64,000 bases of DNA from Bartonella krasnovii (GTDB taxonomy: Bacteria; Pseudomonadota; Alphaproteobacteria; Rhizobiales; Rhizobiaceae), in the NCBI RefSeq assembly GCF_003606345.3, contig NZ_CP031844.2:1905001-1969000 (forward strand), written 5' to 3'. The notes under the pieces were generated by a model. It ran no database searches and was not told the DNA's origin. It saw only the letters and a program-made list of their open reading frames with translations. A program made the position numbers and the translations under genes. Below, piece by piece: positions 30,413-39,098 of this stretch (its first letter is position 1; every line of letters starts with the position of its first letter).

Positions 30413-31975
30413 TTAAAATAAACGAAATTTTTTCCCCGATAAAGACGTGCCTTCTTCTTCTGTTTTAACCCCTGGATCATCAACGTTTAAACGAATTTGG
30501 CTGAATGTTTTTGCATCTTTTTCTTTTATATCTTGTTTCTCCACCTGCATATTATGCAAAAAAGAATCGTCTATAGGTGTTGATTCTTCAAGCTTCTTAT
30601 CCTCAATCTCTTCAGTTTTTTCCTCAACATCCTTTTTATCTTGCTTTTTTGGCACAATATTGACCGCCTCTAATGTAAGAGAAGGTACACGGGGAGGCGC
30701 TTTCCATTCAAAACAACCCAAACGTCCACTGATTGGAGAAACAGCTGACCAAGAAGAAAAAATGGACCCCTCACACATCCATACTGGATCACGTTCAGCA
30801 CGAAGAGCTAAAGAAAGCCAGTGACGCACAGCACCTTGATTGTTTCCCTGTGCTTCTTCAATATCTGCCAATAATAAATAAACGCTTTCCCGTGGATGAT
30901 ACTGCAATGCTTTTTGTGCCTGCTCTCTTGCTAATGTCGTTTCACCAGCATCTAAAGCAGCTTTGGCAATAAGGAAAGCCGACTCAAATGTATCTTTATT
31001 ATAAGAAGCAAGTGTTTTAGCCCTTTTCAATCGTCCAATGGCTCCTTCTTCTTTTTCAAGATAAAGGATTCCCAAATCAGGATGAGGTTCTTTCTGCCAA
31101 GCGGCTATAATCATTTTATCCGCTTTACGCGTTTCATTTAATTTATAGAGAATATCAGCAGCTATAATTGTTATTGGAACAAAATCAGGCGCTAATTTAT
31201 GAGCTTTCAAAATAGCTTCACGTGCTTGTACTGGATGTGTATCAAATAGATGAAGAGCCTGCCCACTTAACAGTAAAACCTGTATATGCTGGCGCTCTGG
31301 AGTAGCGCGAACAGAACGCGGGAGAGCTTTTTGGGCTCTTTCAAAAACAGCAAGTGCCCGATCCCATTTACCCTCAGCACCCAACCGATCAAGCACCGCT
31401 TGATGTGCCCACAAAAGTGCTGGCGATAAAGTCAGTGCCTCTTCTGCATATTGTTGCGCTGCCTCATAAGCTTTACTCTTCATCGCCTCACGAAACAAAC
31501 CGTAAAGTCCAACCAGTTTTGTCGAATCTTCCTTTCTCATCTCCTCAAAAAGACCGATAGCCCGAACAGAGTTATTTTGTAAAGACAAGGTTTGTGCTTG
31601 TAAAAGCTTTACCAATGGCTCTTTTTTTCCTGCAAGATATTTAGCAACCTGTGCTTCCATTTTTTGCGCAATCATACCATCACCCGCAAAAGTTGCAAGA
31701 ATCCCCTTTGAGAGAGCTTCATAACCGCGCTTTCTATGGCGTTTATAAAAATAATTGGAAAGAGCACTCGGTATGGAAAAAAAGAAAGAGAATAACCACC
31801 ACAAAAGCGTCAGCATTACAAAAAGCAAAGTCAGCACACTTAACACTGTAAGCAATGAAGCAGAAAATCTGAAATTCAAAAATGTGAGGACAAAAATACC
31901 ATTGTGATTAGCAACCCACCCAAAAGCTAATCCAAGGACACAAACCACAAAAATATAAATAAAAACACGTATCAT
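30413..31975 (-). CDS. hemY: HemY-like membrane TPR protein
   Basis: 520 residues. Two N-terminal membrane segments (VFIYIFVVCVLGLAFGWVAN and the next about residues 40-65) precede a TPR array (ALSKGILATFAGDG, AEEALTLSPALLWAHQA, ALQYHPRESVYLLLADIEEAQGNN). The C-terminal 100 residues are low-complexity Lys/Glu. HemY_N family proteins normally follow hemC-hemD; those genes are not here, and Bartonella needs external heme. Downstream of the mitofilin-like gene by 11 bases, one transcription unit. The retained role is probably at the membrane rather than in heme synthesis. Confidence 0.88.
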   Translation of the reverse strand: MIRVFIYIFVVCVLGLAFGWVANHNGIFVLTFLNFRFSASLLTVLSVLTLLFVMLTLLWWLFSFFFSIPSALSNYFYKRHRKRGYEALSKGILATFAGDGMIAQKMEAQVAKYLAGKKEPLVKLLQAQTLSLQNNSVRAIGLFEEMRKEDSTKLVGLYGLFREAMKSKAYEAAQQYAEEALTLSPALLWAHQAVLDRLGAEGKWDRALAVFERAQKALPRSVRATPERQHIQVLLLSGQALHLFDTHPVQAREAILKAHKLAPDFVPITIIAADILYKLNETRKADKMIIAAWQKEPHPDLGILYLEKEEGAIGRLKRAKTLASYNKDTFESAFLIAKAALDAGETTLAREQAQKALQYHPRESVYLLLADIEEAQGNNQGAVRHWLSLALRAERDPVWMCEGSIFSSWSAVSPISGRLGCFEWKAPPRVPSLTLEAVNIVPKKQDKKDVEEKTEEIEDKKLEESTPIDDSFLHNMQVEKQDIKEKDAKTFSQIRLNVDDPGVKTEEEGTSLSGKKFRLF

Positions 31976-31986
31976 CTGGAGCCTAT

Positions 31987-33303
31987 TTACATCTTTGTTG
32001 CCTTAAAAGACCCTTGTTGCACAGACAACAGCAACTGCTGCAGCAACTGTTGAACAGCAATATGTCTTTCAAGCTGCTGAACAAAATCCTTTGAAACATC
32101 TTTTGCATTTTGAGGTAATGATTGCCATTCGCTCAAAGCTTTTTCATAATCACCCGCTTGAATGGCAACTTCCATGCGTGCTGTAATAGCCCCTAGCGTC
32201 ATCCCTTCAACATTTCCAATTGGTCGCGAAACAACAAGCCCTTTTATCCACGCTAAAATTCGGTCAAAAAAACCAGCATCTGACGTAACAATATTTTGTG
32301 TACCAACAATTGCATCAGCAACACGCGCAAAATCAACAGAGAGTTGTGCTGAACTTGGAAGACCTATAGTAGCTGTCTTTTGCAACACATCAAGTCCATC
32401 AATCGAAGGTGATAATTGCTCTAACAGCTTTAATTCATTATTATAAGATCCACCCCGTTCTACAGCATTTTTTAACGAACTGATTGCTGTAAAAAGAGCT
32501 GTATTTATTTCTTTTTTTTCATTATTTTTAACAATAATTTCTTGTTGTAGTGCTTCCAACTGTTTTTTTAATAAAGCAAGATCACTCGCATTGCTCTGCC
32601 CGACAGACAAAGCCATTTCTATTTTTTTTAACTCTCCAACAAAAGCTTGTACAGCCTCTTCAAGAGCTTTTACTTTTTCTTCTAAATTCGCAAAAGCTTT
32701 TTTGCTTTCTTTTTGCAAGAGTTCATCGTTTTTCATCGTTTGAAACTGTTGTGATGAAAAAGAAGAAAACGCTGTTTTTAACGCATCGATCTCCTGAAAT
32801 ACCTGCTCCAATTGTTCTCTTGTTTCTTCACCTTGGCTTTTTGCAGCTTCAGCAATCTGCAAAACTTTTTCCCCTACAACAGAATTTTCTTCAGAAGAAA
32901 ACGCTGTTTTTAACGCATCAATCTCTTGAAGCACCCGCTCCAATTGTTCTCTTGTTTCTTCACTTTGGCCTTTTGCAGCTTCAGCAATCTGTAAAATTCT
33001 TTTCTCTTCAACAAAATTGTTCACAAAAGGAGATGAAAACAACCCCACCCATTGAAGCCCCAGAAAAATTCCCAAAGCAATGAGTCCCCCTAAAATCCCT
33101 GAAAGAGACAACCAAAGCCAACCTGTACGAGAATTAGTTTGATCCTGATTTTGCATATTCTGTTTTTCTTGGACATGAGATTCTACAGAATTTTGTATTT
33201 TTTCTTCTGAATCATGGGCAACAGCTTCATGTTCAATAACTGGCTTCTTACGGCGCGTACCAGCATAATGTGATTTAACTTTTTGTTTTGAAGAATCGAC
33301 CAT
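31987..33303 (-). CDS. mitofilin-like membrane protein (COG4223)
   Basis: 438 residues from ATG 33303 (MVDSSKQKVKSHYAG); an upstream extension is not family-like. A Ser/Lys/Glu-rich cytoplasmic segment, one membrane helix (LSLSGILGGLIALGIFLGLQW), then a long coiled coil and a C-terminal mitofilin-like signature (MTLGAITARMEVAIQAGDYEKALSEWQSLP). Bacterial members may shape inner membranes. The coiled coil contains a 44-residue duplication (32761-33024). Operon with hemY. Confidence 0.85.
   Translation of the reverse strand: MVDSSKQKVKSHYAGTRRKKPVIEHEAVAHDSEEKIQNSVESHVQEKQNMQNQDQTNSRTGWLWLSLSGILGGLIALGIFLGLQWVGLFSSPFVNNFVEEKRILQIAEAAKGQSEETREQLERVLQEIDALKTAFSSEENSVVGEKVLQIAEAAKSQGEETREQLEQVFQEIDALKTAFSSFSSQQFQTMKNDELLQKESKKAFANLEEKVKALEEAVQAFVGELKKIEMALSVGQSNASDLALLKKQLEALQQEIIVKNNEKKEINTALFTAISSLKNAVERGGSYNNELKLLEQLSPSIDGLDVLQKTATIGLPSSAQLSVDFARVADAIVGTQNIVTSDAGFFDRILAWIKGLVVSRPIGNVEGMTLGAITARMEVAIQAGDYEKALSEWQSLPQNAKDVSKDFVQQLERHIAVQQLLQQLLLSVQQGSFKATKM
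32761..33024. repeat. 132-bp tandem duplication inside the mitofilin-like gene
   Basis: Two units, 32761-32892 and 32893-33024, 132 bases (44 codons) each. Both encode LQIAEAAK-x-Q-x-EETREQLE, QEIDALKTAFSS. The units are nearly identical and in frame, lengthening the coiled coil by six heptads plus two residues. A recent event, likely variable between strains. Confidence 0.9.
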
Positions 33304-33688
33304 TTTTGTCACTTTTTGTGCACACTTTTCTCTAATGATAAAATAATAAAATGAAAAAAGTTTTAAAAATGAAGCTATTCTCAAATATCTCTGTTTTTTA
33401 CATGCTGTTCATAAAGTGTATAACTTTATAAAAAAATTTTCAAAACGCCTTTTTCTCAAGAATATTTACAATGATAAACTTTAATAGACAAGTTTTTAAA
33501 AACATATCTTCATTTTATACTCAAAAATACAGCTTCAGTTTTTAATCAACAATGCCATAAAATTCAAAAAAGTGCCAAGCAAAATCATTCTCTCATAGAA
33601 AAATCAATTCTTAAGAGAAATACTTTGCATCTTTTTCTGTTCATGATACGCACGCAGGAAAGATGGTTCAAATAAGGTTTTGTTTAAA
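33304..33688. other. divergent intergenic region, site of absent hemC/hemD
   Basis: In related non-auxotrophic alphaproteobacteria hemC and hemD stand between tsaD and the mitofilin-like gene. Here 385 bases remain. I see no hemC or hemD remnant and no RNA gene; it presumably carries the two divergent promoters. Confidence 0.5.
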
Positions 33689-34783
33689 ATGCGTCTGTTG
33701 GGAATAGAAACAAGTTGTGATGAAACGGCAGCAGCTGTCATTGAATACAACAATAAATCAAATAGCAAAATTCTTTCCAATATTGTTTGGAGTCAAGTTG
33801 ATCATCATGCGCCTTACGGCGGTGTTGTTCCTGAAATTGCCGCTCGTGCCCATGTTGAAGTTCTTGATCATTTAATTCTGCAAGCCCTCACAGAAGCAAA
33901 CACAAAACTAAAAGATATTGATGGCATTGCAGCCACCAGTGGACCTGGTTTGATAGGAGGGTTATTGGTAGGTGTTATGAGCGCAAAAGCACTCTCTCTT
34001 GCCACTGGAAAACCATTTATTGCTGTAAATCACTTAGAGGGACATGCTTTAACAGCTGTATTAACGCACAATATCAAGTTTCCTTATTTATTACTTTTAG
34101 TTTCAGGGGGACATACACAAACAATCCTTGTTCATGGAGTAGGAAACTATCAGCGTTTGGGAACCACCATTGATGATGCATTAGGAGAAGCTTTTGATAA
34201 AACCGCAAAACTTTTAGGTCTTCCTTATCCTGGTGGACCAGCACTTGAAAAAGCAGCTTTATTGGGCGATAAAAATCGCATCCCTCTTCCACGACCTTTA
34301 AAAGGTGAAAAACGGTTAGATTTTTCTTTTTCAGGCCTCAAAACAGCTGTTCGACAAGCCGCAACAGCGATAGCTCCTCTTACAGAAATGGATGTTGCTG
34401 ACATTGCAGCAAGTTTTCAAGCCGCTGTAACTGATACGGTGCGTGATCGCGTTCAGTTGGCTTTACAACACTTTACAAACCAATACCCTCTCTCTCATGA
34501 TCAAGAAAAGCATCCTCCTGCTTTAGTTGTTGCGGGCGGGGTTGCTGCAAACCAAGCACTTCGCTTAACATTGCAAAAACTTGCTCATCAACATGGTTTT
34601 GAATTTATCGCACCTCCTCTTTCCTTGTGTACGGATAATGCAGCAATGATTGCTTTTGCCGGTGCACAAAAGCTCGCACGTGGAGAAACAAGCCCGCTCG
34701 ATATCGCCCCTCGCTCACGTTGGCCCTTAGATGAAAAAGCCTCCCCCTTAATCGGGACGGGACGCCGTGGAACAAAAGCATAA
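33689..34783 (+). CDS. tsaD: tRNA t6A synthesis protein TsaD
   Basis: 364 residues from ATG 33689. [17 protein letters not shown] is the family N-terminus; metal-binding His residues lie in VNHLEGHAL; the ATPase blocks VSGGHTQ and [11 protein letters not shown] follow. It transfers the threonylcarbamoyl group to A37 of ANN-decoding tRNAs with TsaB/TsaE. A TTG three codons upstream is less likely. gpsA, the usual next gene in rhizobia, is not downstream. Confidence 0.96.
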   Translation: MRLLGIETSCDETAAAVIEYNNKSNSKILSNIVWSQVDHHAPYGGVVPEIAARAHVEVLDHLILQALTEANTKLKDIDGIAATSGPGLIGGLLVGVMSAKALSLATGKPFIAVNHLEGHALTAVLTHNIKFPYLLLLVSGGHTQTILVHGVGNYQRLGTTIDDALGEAFDKTAKLLGLPYPGGPALEKAALLGDKNRIPLPRPLKGEKRLDFSFSGLKTAVRQAATAIAPLTEMDVADIAASFQAAVTDTVRDRVQLALQHFTNQYPLSHDQEKHPPALVVAGGVAANQALRLTLQKLAHQHGFEFIAPPLSLCTDNAAMIAFAGAQKLARGETSPLDIAPRSRWPLDEKASPLIGTGRRGTKA

Positions 34784-35475
34784 GAAAATTGCTTTCCCTC
34801 ACCTTTTTAAAGAACAAAGCTTTTCACTCAATCCGGTCTGTAAACAATCCAGATAGTTGTTGAATCAATTTCCCACCCGCGAATGATTCCATCTGTTTCT
34901 CATTTCACACGATTCACTTAACCAAAAGCTTGATACACAAACTTAAATATTCATCACATATCCTAAAAACACTTGATATTTCAAAGAAAACTGCCTTATA
35001 TCACCCTACCTTAAACAAAAGTATTTTACGATATAAACATAATAAGAACACCATAAACCACCGAAGTATATAATATGAAACCATCCTTTGATATCTTTGC
35101 CTTTGACCATCTATTTGTTTCACGACCATTATCATTACTTTTCAAAATCAATTTTCTTACCCAATTTTTTTCTAATACAATGCTTCCACAGTGAGCGCAT
35201 TTCAAACCATAGCCGAAAAGATGATTGAACATCCCCATGGTTGAGTAGTTTTCAGTCTATTTCTCGATACATTACTGTATTTTTCCGCTAAAAAATAAAC
35301 AAAGGATAAAGTATCTTTATACTTTATTATCAATGAAGCGTATTTCTCTACGAGACGTTATTTCGGAATAAAAAACAGATAATGCTCATTCTTTACGCCA
35401 TTTTAAAAATCATCATTGATGATATTAGTAAAATGCTTATAAAAATGTATAACAGTCTATGAAAAAGGTACACAC
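34784..35475. other. gap after tsaD
   Basis: 692 bases. Only one small open frame is worth recording (35026-35238). Nothing recognisable of gpsA or other expected neighbours. Confidence 0.45.
35026..35238 (-). CDS. possible small zinc-ribbon membrane protein
   Basis: 70 residues. N-terminal LKCAHCGSIVLEK looks like half a zinc ribbon (CxxC). A charged middle follows, then a hydrophobic C-terminus (YTSVVYGVLIMFIS). No second Cys pair and only a weak ribosome-binding site (no clear SD). It may be a real small protein or a relic. Confidence 0.35.
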   Translation of the reverse strand: MGMFNHLFGYGLKCAHCGSIVLEKNWVRKLILKSNDNGRETNRWSKAKISKDGFILYTSVVYGVLIMFIS

Positions 35476-35910
35476 ATGGCTTATTGGCTTTTTAAATCTG
35501 AACCTCATAAATGGTCATGGGAGATGCAAAAGAAAAAAGGTGCTGATGGAGAACAATGGGATGGTGTCCGTAATTATCAAGCCCGTAATAATATGCGTGC
35601 TATGAAATATGGCGATAAAGGCTTTTTTTATCACTCAAATAAAGGCTTAGAAATTGTAGGAATCGTAGAAATATGTGCTGAAGCACACCCTGATTCTACA
35701 ACCTCTGATGCCCGCTGGGAATGTGTGGATATCCGCGCACTTTGCGACATGCCAACACCTGTTTCACTAAAACAAATTAAAGCCAATCCCAAATTAGCAA
35801 ATATGGTGCTGGTCAATGCCAGCCGCTTATCAGTACAACCCGTGACAGAAGAGGAATGGAAAGAAGTGTGTTTGATGGGCAACCTTAAGAAGGAAATGCT
35901 TTTATCTTAA
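35476..35910 (+). CDS. EVE domain protein
   Basis: 144 residues starting MAYWLFKSEPHKWSWE, the EVE family N-terminus, with WDGVRNYQARNNMRAMKYGDKGFFYHSN, the conserved core. EVE/PUA-like folds bind modified nucleobases. In rhizobia it lies downstream of tsaD-gpsA, so this is a conserved neighbourhood with gpsA missing. RBS AAAAGG lies close to the ATG. Confidence 0.94.
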   Translation: MAYWLFKSEPHKWSWEMQKKKGADGEQWDGVRNYQARNNMRAMKYGDKGFFYHSNKGLEIVGIVEICAEAHPDSTTSDARWECVDIRALCDMPTPVSLKQIKANPKLANMVLVNASRLSVQPVTEEEWKEVCLMGNLKKEMLLS

Positions 35911-36264
35911 AATACTATTTTTTATTCATCAACTCATATGGAAAAGTGCTTGATCACACAGAAGGACAAGCGCAACACATCCCTTACGGGTTTTCACGCT
36001 AATCTCCCTCGTTATTTTTTTATTCTGCGCCCTTTCTCAAGACGGTCTCCCCAATTACACAAACACTCTCTTCATGAGGCATCCTTTCAGAATACTCAAC
36101 AATTATAGTGGACAACACCACAAGCACTAAACCGACCACTTCGCATACAAATACGCCGAAAAAACAACAAAAATGACCGTGAAAGCCTCCTAGACAGTGC
36201 ATCTGTACTTTTAGAATGTTGTGTAGTTCTCTTCAGACTTAAAAACGCATCACATGTTAGATGA

Positions 36265-36440
36265 AAGCCCCTCATACCATAGAATTCTCTCCTTCCAAAC
36301 CTATTTTAGGTTGAATCAATCAAAATCATATCTTTCATATTGGTAAAAACAGAAAAGACTACGTAGATAAAAACACACTTCTGATGAAGAATCTCAAATA
36401 CCAAGGATAAGCAATATTGGGAGTAAACTCAAATATAATG
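36265..36440 (+). pseudogene. decayed integrase upstream/N-terminal relic, copy 6
   Basis: AATTCTCTCCTTCCAAACC through GGTTGAATCAATCAAAATC matches the shared upstream block, followed by a weak match ending in GCAATATTGGGAG. The rest of 35911-36713 holds no supported gene; a 60-codon minus frame at 36020-36202 lacks support. Confidence 0.55.
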
Positions 36441-36713
36441 GCACCAGCTTTTTGCTCTATGAACGTAACGATGATGATCTCCCATGGAAAAAACACCCTA
36501 AAGTATAAAATAACGCTTCCAATCAATGTATAAGTATTCTGTACACGAAAGATATATCTTCTTTTTAGCAAGCAACCATAGAAATTATAAAAGTTTATTT
36601 TTTCAAGACTTTCTTTTTTAACTTTCCTCTTTTAATTTTTCTTGCATGAAATCTCATTTTTCATGAAAATGTCTTTTACCAATAAGTGCATCAACATGCC
36701 TATAAGGAAAAAT

Positions 36714-37394
36714 ATGAACTACCATACTCTTTTAATCGTTGAAGATGATGATCTACGCCCCATTTTGGTAAAACAATTGCAGATGCATCAAGAGTTCGAA
36801 ATTTTTCAAGCAAAAACAGCTGAAGCAGGAATGAAAATAATTCAAGCAGAAAATATTGATCTCACCATTTTTGGACTTGAACTTCCTGATCTTGAAGGTC
36901 GAAAAGCCATTAAACAATTACGCACCCAAGGATTTCGTGCCCCCATTATTATGATAACGAATGATGATACAGACTGCGATAGTATCCTAGATCTTGAAAC
37001 AGGTGCCAATGATTATGTGACAAAACCCTTTCGCTTTGCGGTGTTATTAGCGCGAATTCGAGCACAGTTGCGCCAATATGAACAAAATGAAGATGCAACC
37101 CTTCATATTGGCCCCTATACTTTTAAAATAAGACAAAAACTTCTTCTTGATCAATGCAACAATAAAATCTACCTCACAGAAAAAGAAGCAGCGATTATCA
37201 AATGCCTCTATTATGCTAACGATAAAATTGTCAGCCGAGAAACATTGTTAGAACAAGTTTGGGGTTATAATGAAAATGTTATCACCCATACTTTAGAAAC
37301 CCATATCTATCGTCTACGACAGAAAATCGAAAATGATCCCTCCAATGCACAAATTCTCATGACCGATCAAAATGGTTATCGTTTAAACCTCTAA
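36714..37394 (+). CDS. OmpR/PhoB-type response regulator lacking the phospho-Asp
   Basis: 226 residues from ATG 36714 with AAGGA six bases upstream. Receiver domain 1-120 has the acidic cluster LIVEDDD, the conserved Thr in IIMITND and Lys in YVTKPF. At the phosphoacceptor site, where relatives read LDVxLPD, the codons give IFGLELPD: the Asp is Gly (GGA, bases 36873-36875). The winged-helix domain (YLTEKEAAIIKCLY, LLEQVWGYN, THTLETHIYRLRQKIE) is complete. Probably an aspartate-less regulator acting without phosphorylation. No histidine kinase is adjacent. Confidence 0.9.
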   Translation: MNYHTLLIVEDDDLRPILVKQLQMHQEFEIFQAKTAEAGMKIIQAENIDLTIFGLELPDLEGRKAIKQLRTQGFRAPIIMITNDDTDCDSILDLETGANDYVTKPFRFAVLLARIRAQLRQYEQNEDATLHIGPYTFKIRQKLLLDQCNNKIYLTEKEAAIIKCLYYANDKIVSRETLLEQVWGYNENVITHTLETHIYRLRQKIENDPSNAQILMTDQNGYRLNL

Positions 37395-37869
37395 TTTGAT
37401 ATGGATTGTTTTAAAAATAATTTTAATATCTTCAGCCTTTTTTGCATTAAAACAACAACGATATGAAAAAACGCTTACATGCAATTTGGGTGGTACCGTA
37501 TAGAGTTTTCCCCTATCAGCACTCTTATGACAAAATACAAAAAACTATTCTGAAAATATCCCAACATGAAAATCCACAATAGAAATGCTTTCCACCCTCA
37601 CGATATATTGAGCAACTTCTGCTTCATATGCTTTTACTCTCTTTAAAATTTTAATATGTTTCAAATATAAACAATCATACTATCTTTTAGCAACATTCTT
37701 TATCATAACCATCTTCTTTAGAAGGTTGATATTTATAATTACTTTTAAAGATACCACTCCCCTTCACTGCTTTACCATATATTTTTGAGCCTAAATTGAG
37801 AGGTATTTTTCCTCCATCCCTTACTTATCTCTTCTTAAAAGAGAGGATAATGAATTATAAAATGCTAAA

Positions 37870-38130
37870 TATTTATCCTAACGATAAAGAAAACCATTAA
37901 ACACCACTCTTTTTACGCTTAATAAAAGAGAAAGCCAGCACCACCATCATACCCTTGAACCTACTCTAAAATGTTGTAATAACCCTACAATCCTTGAGGC
38001 AAGTCCATATGAAGCATGTCCTTTCTTATCTAACTTTAATCTACATGAACCACTCGCTTATGACGTACAAGCAAATGATTTTATTTGATACAATATGAAG
38101 GAAATTTGAAATGAAAGAAGCCCATATATT
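37870..38130 (-). pseudogene. decayed integrase N-terminal relic, copy 7
   Basis: Minus strand: the block CTTTCATTTCAAATTTCC, then TATGATGGTGGTGCTGGC and, in another frame, KRKKSG, matching GKVCDGGG and HKxKSGG of copy 4. The remaining part of 37395-38158 shows no gene. Confidence 0.6.
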
Positions 38131-38158
38131 TGCAGTTCTTATGTCAGTGACAAAATGA

Positions 38159-38929
38159 TTAATGATCTTTATAAATTAAAATATTTCTTGTCTGTGGGGA
38201 TAAAGCAGGAATAAAAACACGTCGTGACTGACGACGCTGTACGAGTAATCCCTGATAGATACGCTTTTGCGCCTGACAGATTAAGAGACCACCAAAATAA
38301 GGAAAAAGATGGCGTGCAAATGGCTCATAAAAAAATGAGAACAATCGCGAAACATAACCTGTAGAGGGCATATAATGGACAATTTCTTGTATTGGCCCAG
38401 AGACAAAATTTGTTTTTTCAAACAAACGCGTAATCTGTTGTCGAGTATAAGGTTCACCGTAACCAAAAGGTGTGGTCGTATTACGTGCCCAAAAGCCAGA
38501 GCGATTAGGAACAATGACAATCAAATGACCATTGGGAGCTAAAACACGCCATATTTCATTCAACGTTTCAAATGAATTCTCTGTATATTCCAAGGCATGG
38601 ACCAATAAAATACAATCAACCGATGCATCAGAAAGCGGCAAATCTTCTTCAAAAACAAGCGCTGTAGCAACTTTCTCAACACAAGGCCAAGACGAAGCAC
38701 CTTGTCTTGCTGGCATAAAAGCAAAACATTGTTGAGTACGTTCACACAATGCAGAAAGATAAGGAGGTGCATAACCCAACCCCATAACCCGTTTATCCGA
38801 AAGATCGGGCCACCATAAATTCAATTGGTCACACAGCGTCTTTTGCACACGCAATCCAAGTACAGAAGCATAAAAATCTTTCAGTGTAACGATATCCAAC
38901 TCAACATACCATGTAGAAATAAATTTCAA
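38159..38929 (-). CDS. class I SAM-dependent methyltransferase
   Basis: 256 residues. The motif I region is diverged (RVMGLGYAPPYL); SDASVDCILLVHALEYTEN and IWRVLAPNGHLIVIVPN are the motif II/III blocks of the Methyltransf_11 family. The C-terminal 60 residues are basic. In rhizobia this gene stands beside gloB (glyoxalase II), which is missing here. The substrate is unknown. Confidence 0.85.
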   Translation of the reverse strand: MKFISTWYVELDIVTLKDFYASVLGLRVQKTLCDQLNLWWPDLSDKRVMGLGYAPPYLSALCERTQQCFAFMPARQGASSWPCVEKVATALVFEEDLPLSDASVDCILLVHALEYTENSFETLNEIWRVLAPNGHLIVIVPNRSGFWARNTTTPFGYGEPYTRQQITRLFEKTNFVSGPIQEIVHYMPSTGYVSRLFSFFYEPFARHLFPYFGGLLICQAQKRIYQGLLVQRRQSRRVFIPALSPQTRNILIYKDH

Positions 38930-39098
38930 AATATTACAGTTTCTATCTATTCAACCTATATGGACTTCTACGCTTTCTCCACAATAGTGAACATTTTAAT
39001 ATTTCACATTTTAAACTTAAATGACCCTAAAAAAAACCGTACAATAGGTGATTATCGTACTACAAACGCTTTAATTAAGAAAAAAGCCAACAATTCTG

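Noticed and set aside
36020..36202. 60-codon hydrophobic minus frame with AGGAGG nearby
   Set aside because: The AGGAGG lies inside the frame rather than before its start, and no plausible start follows it; probably a relic.
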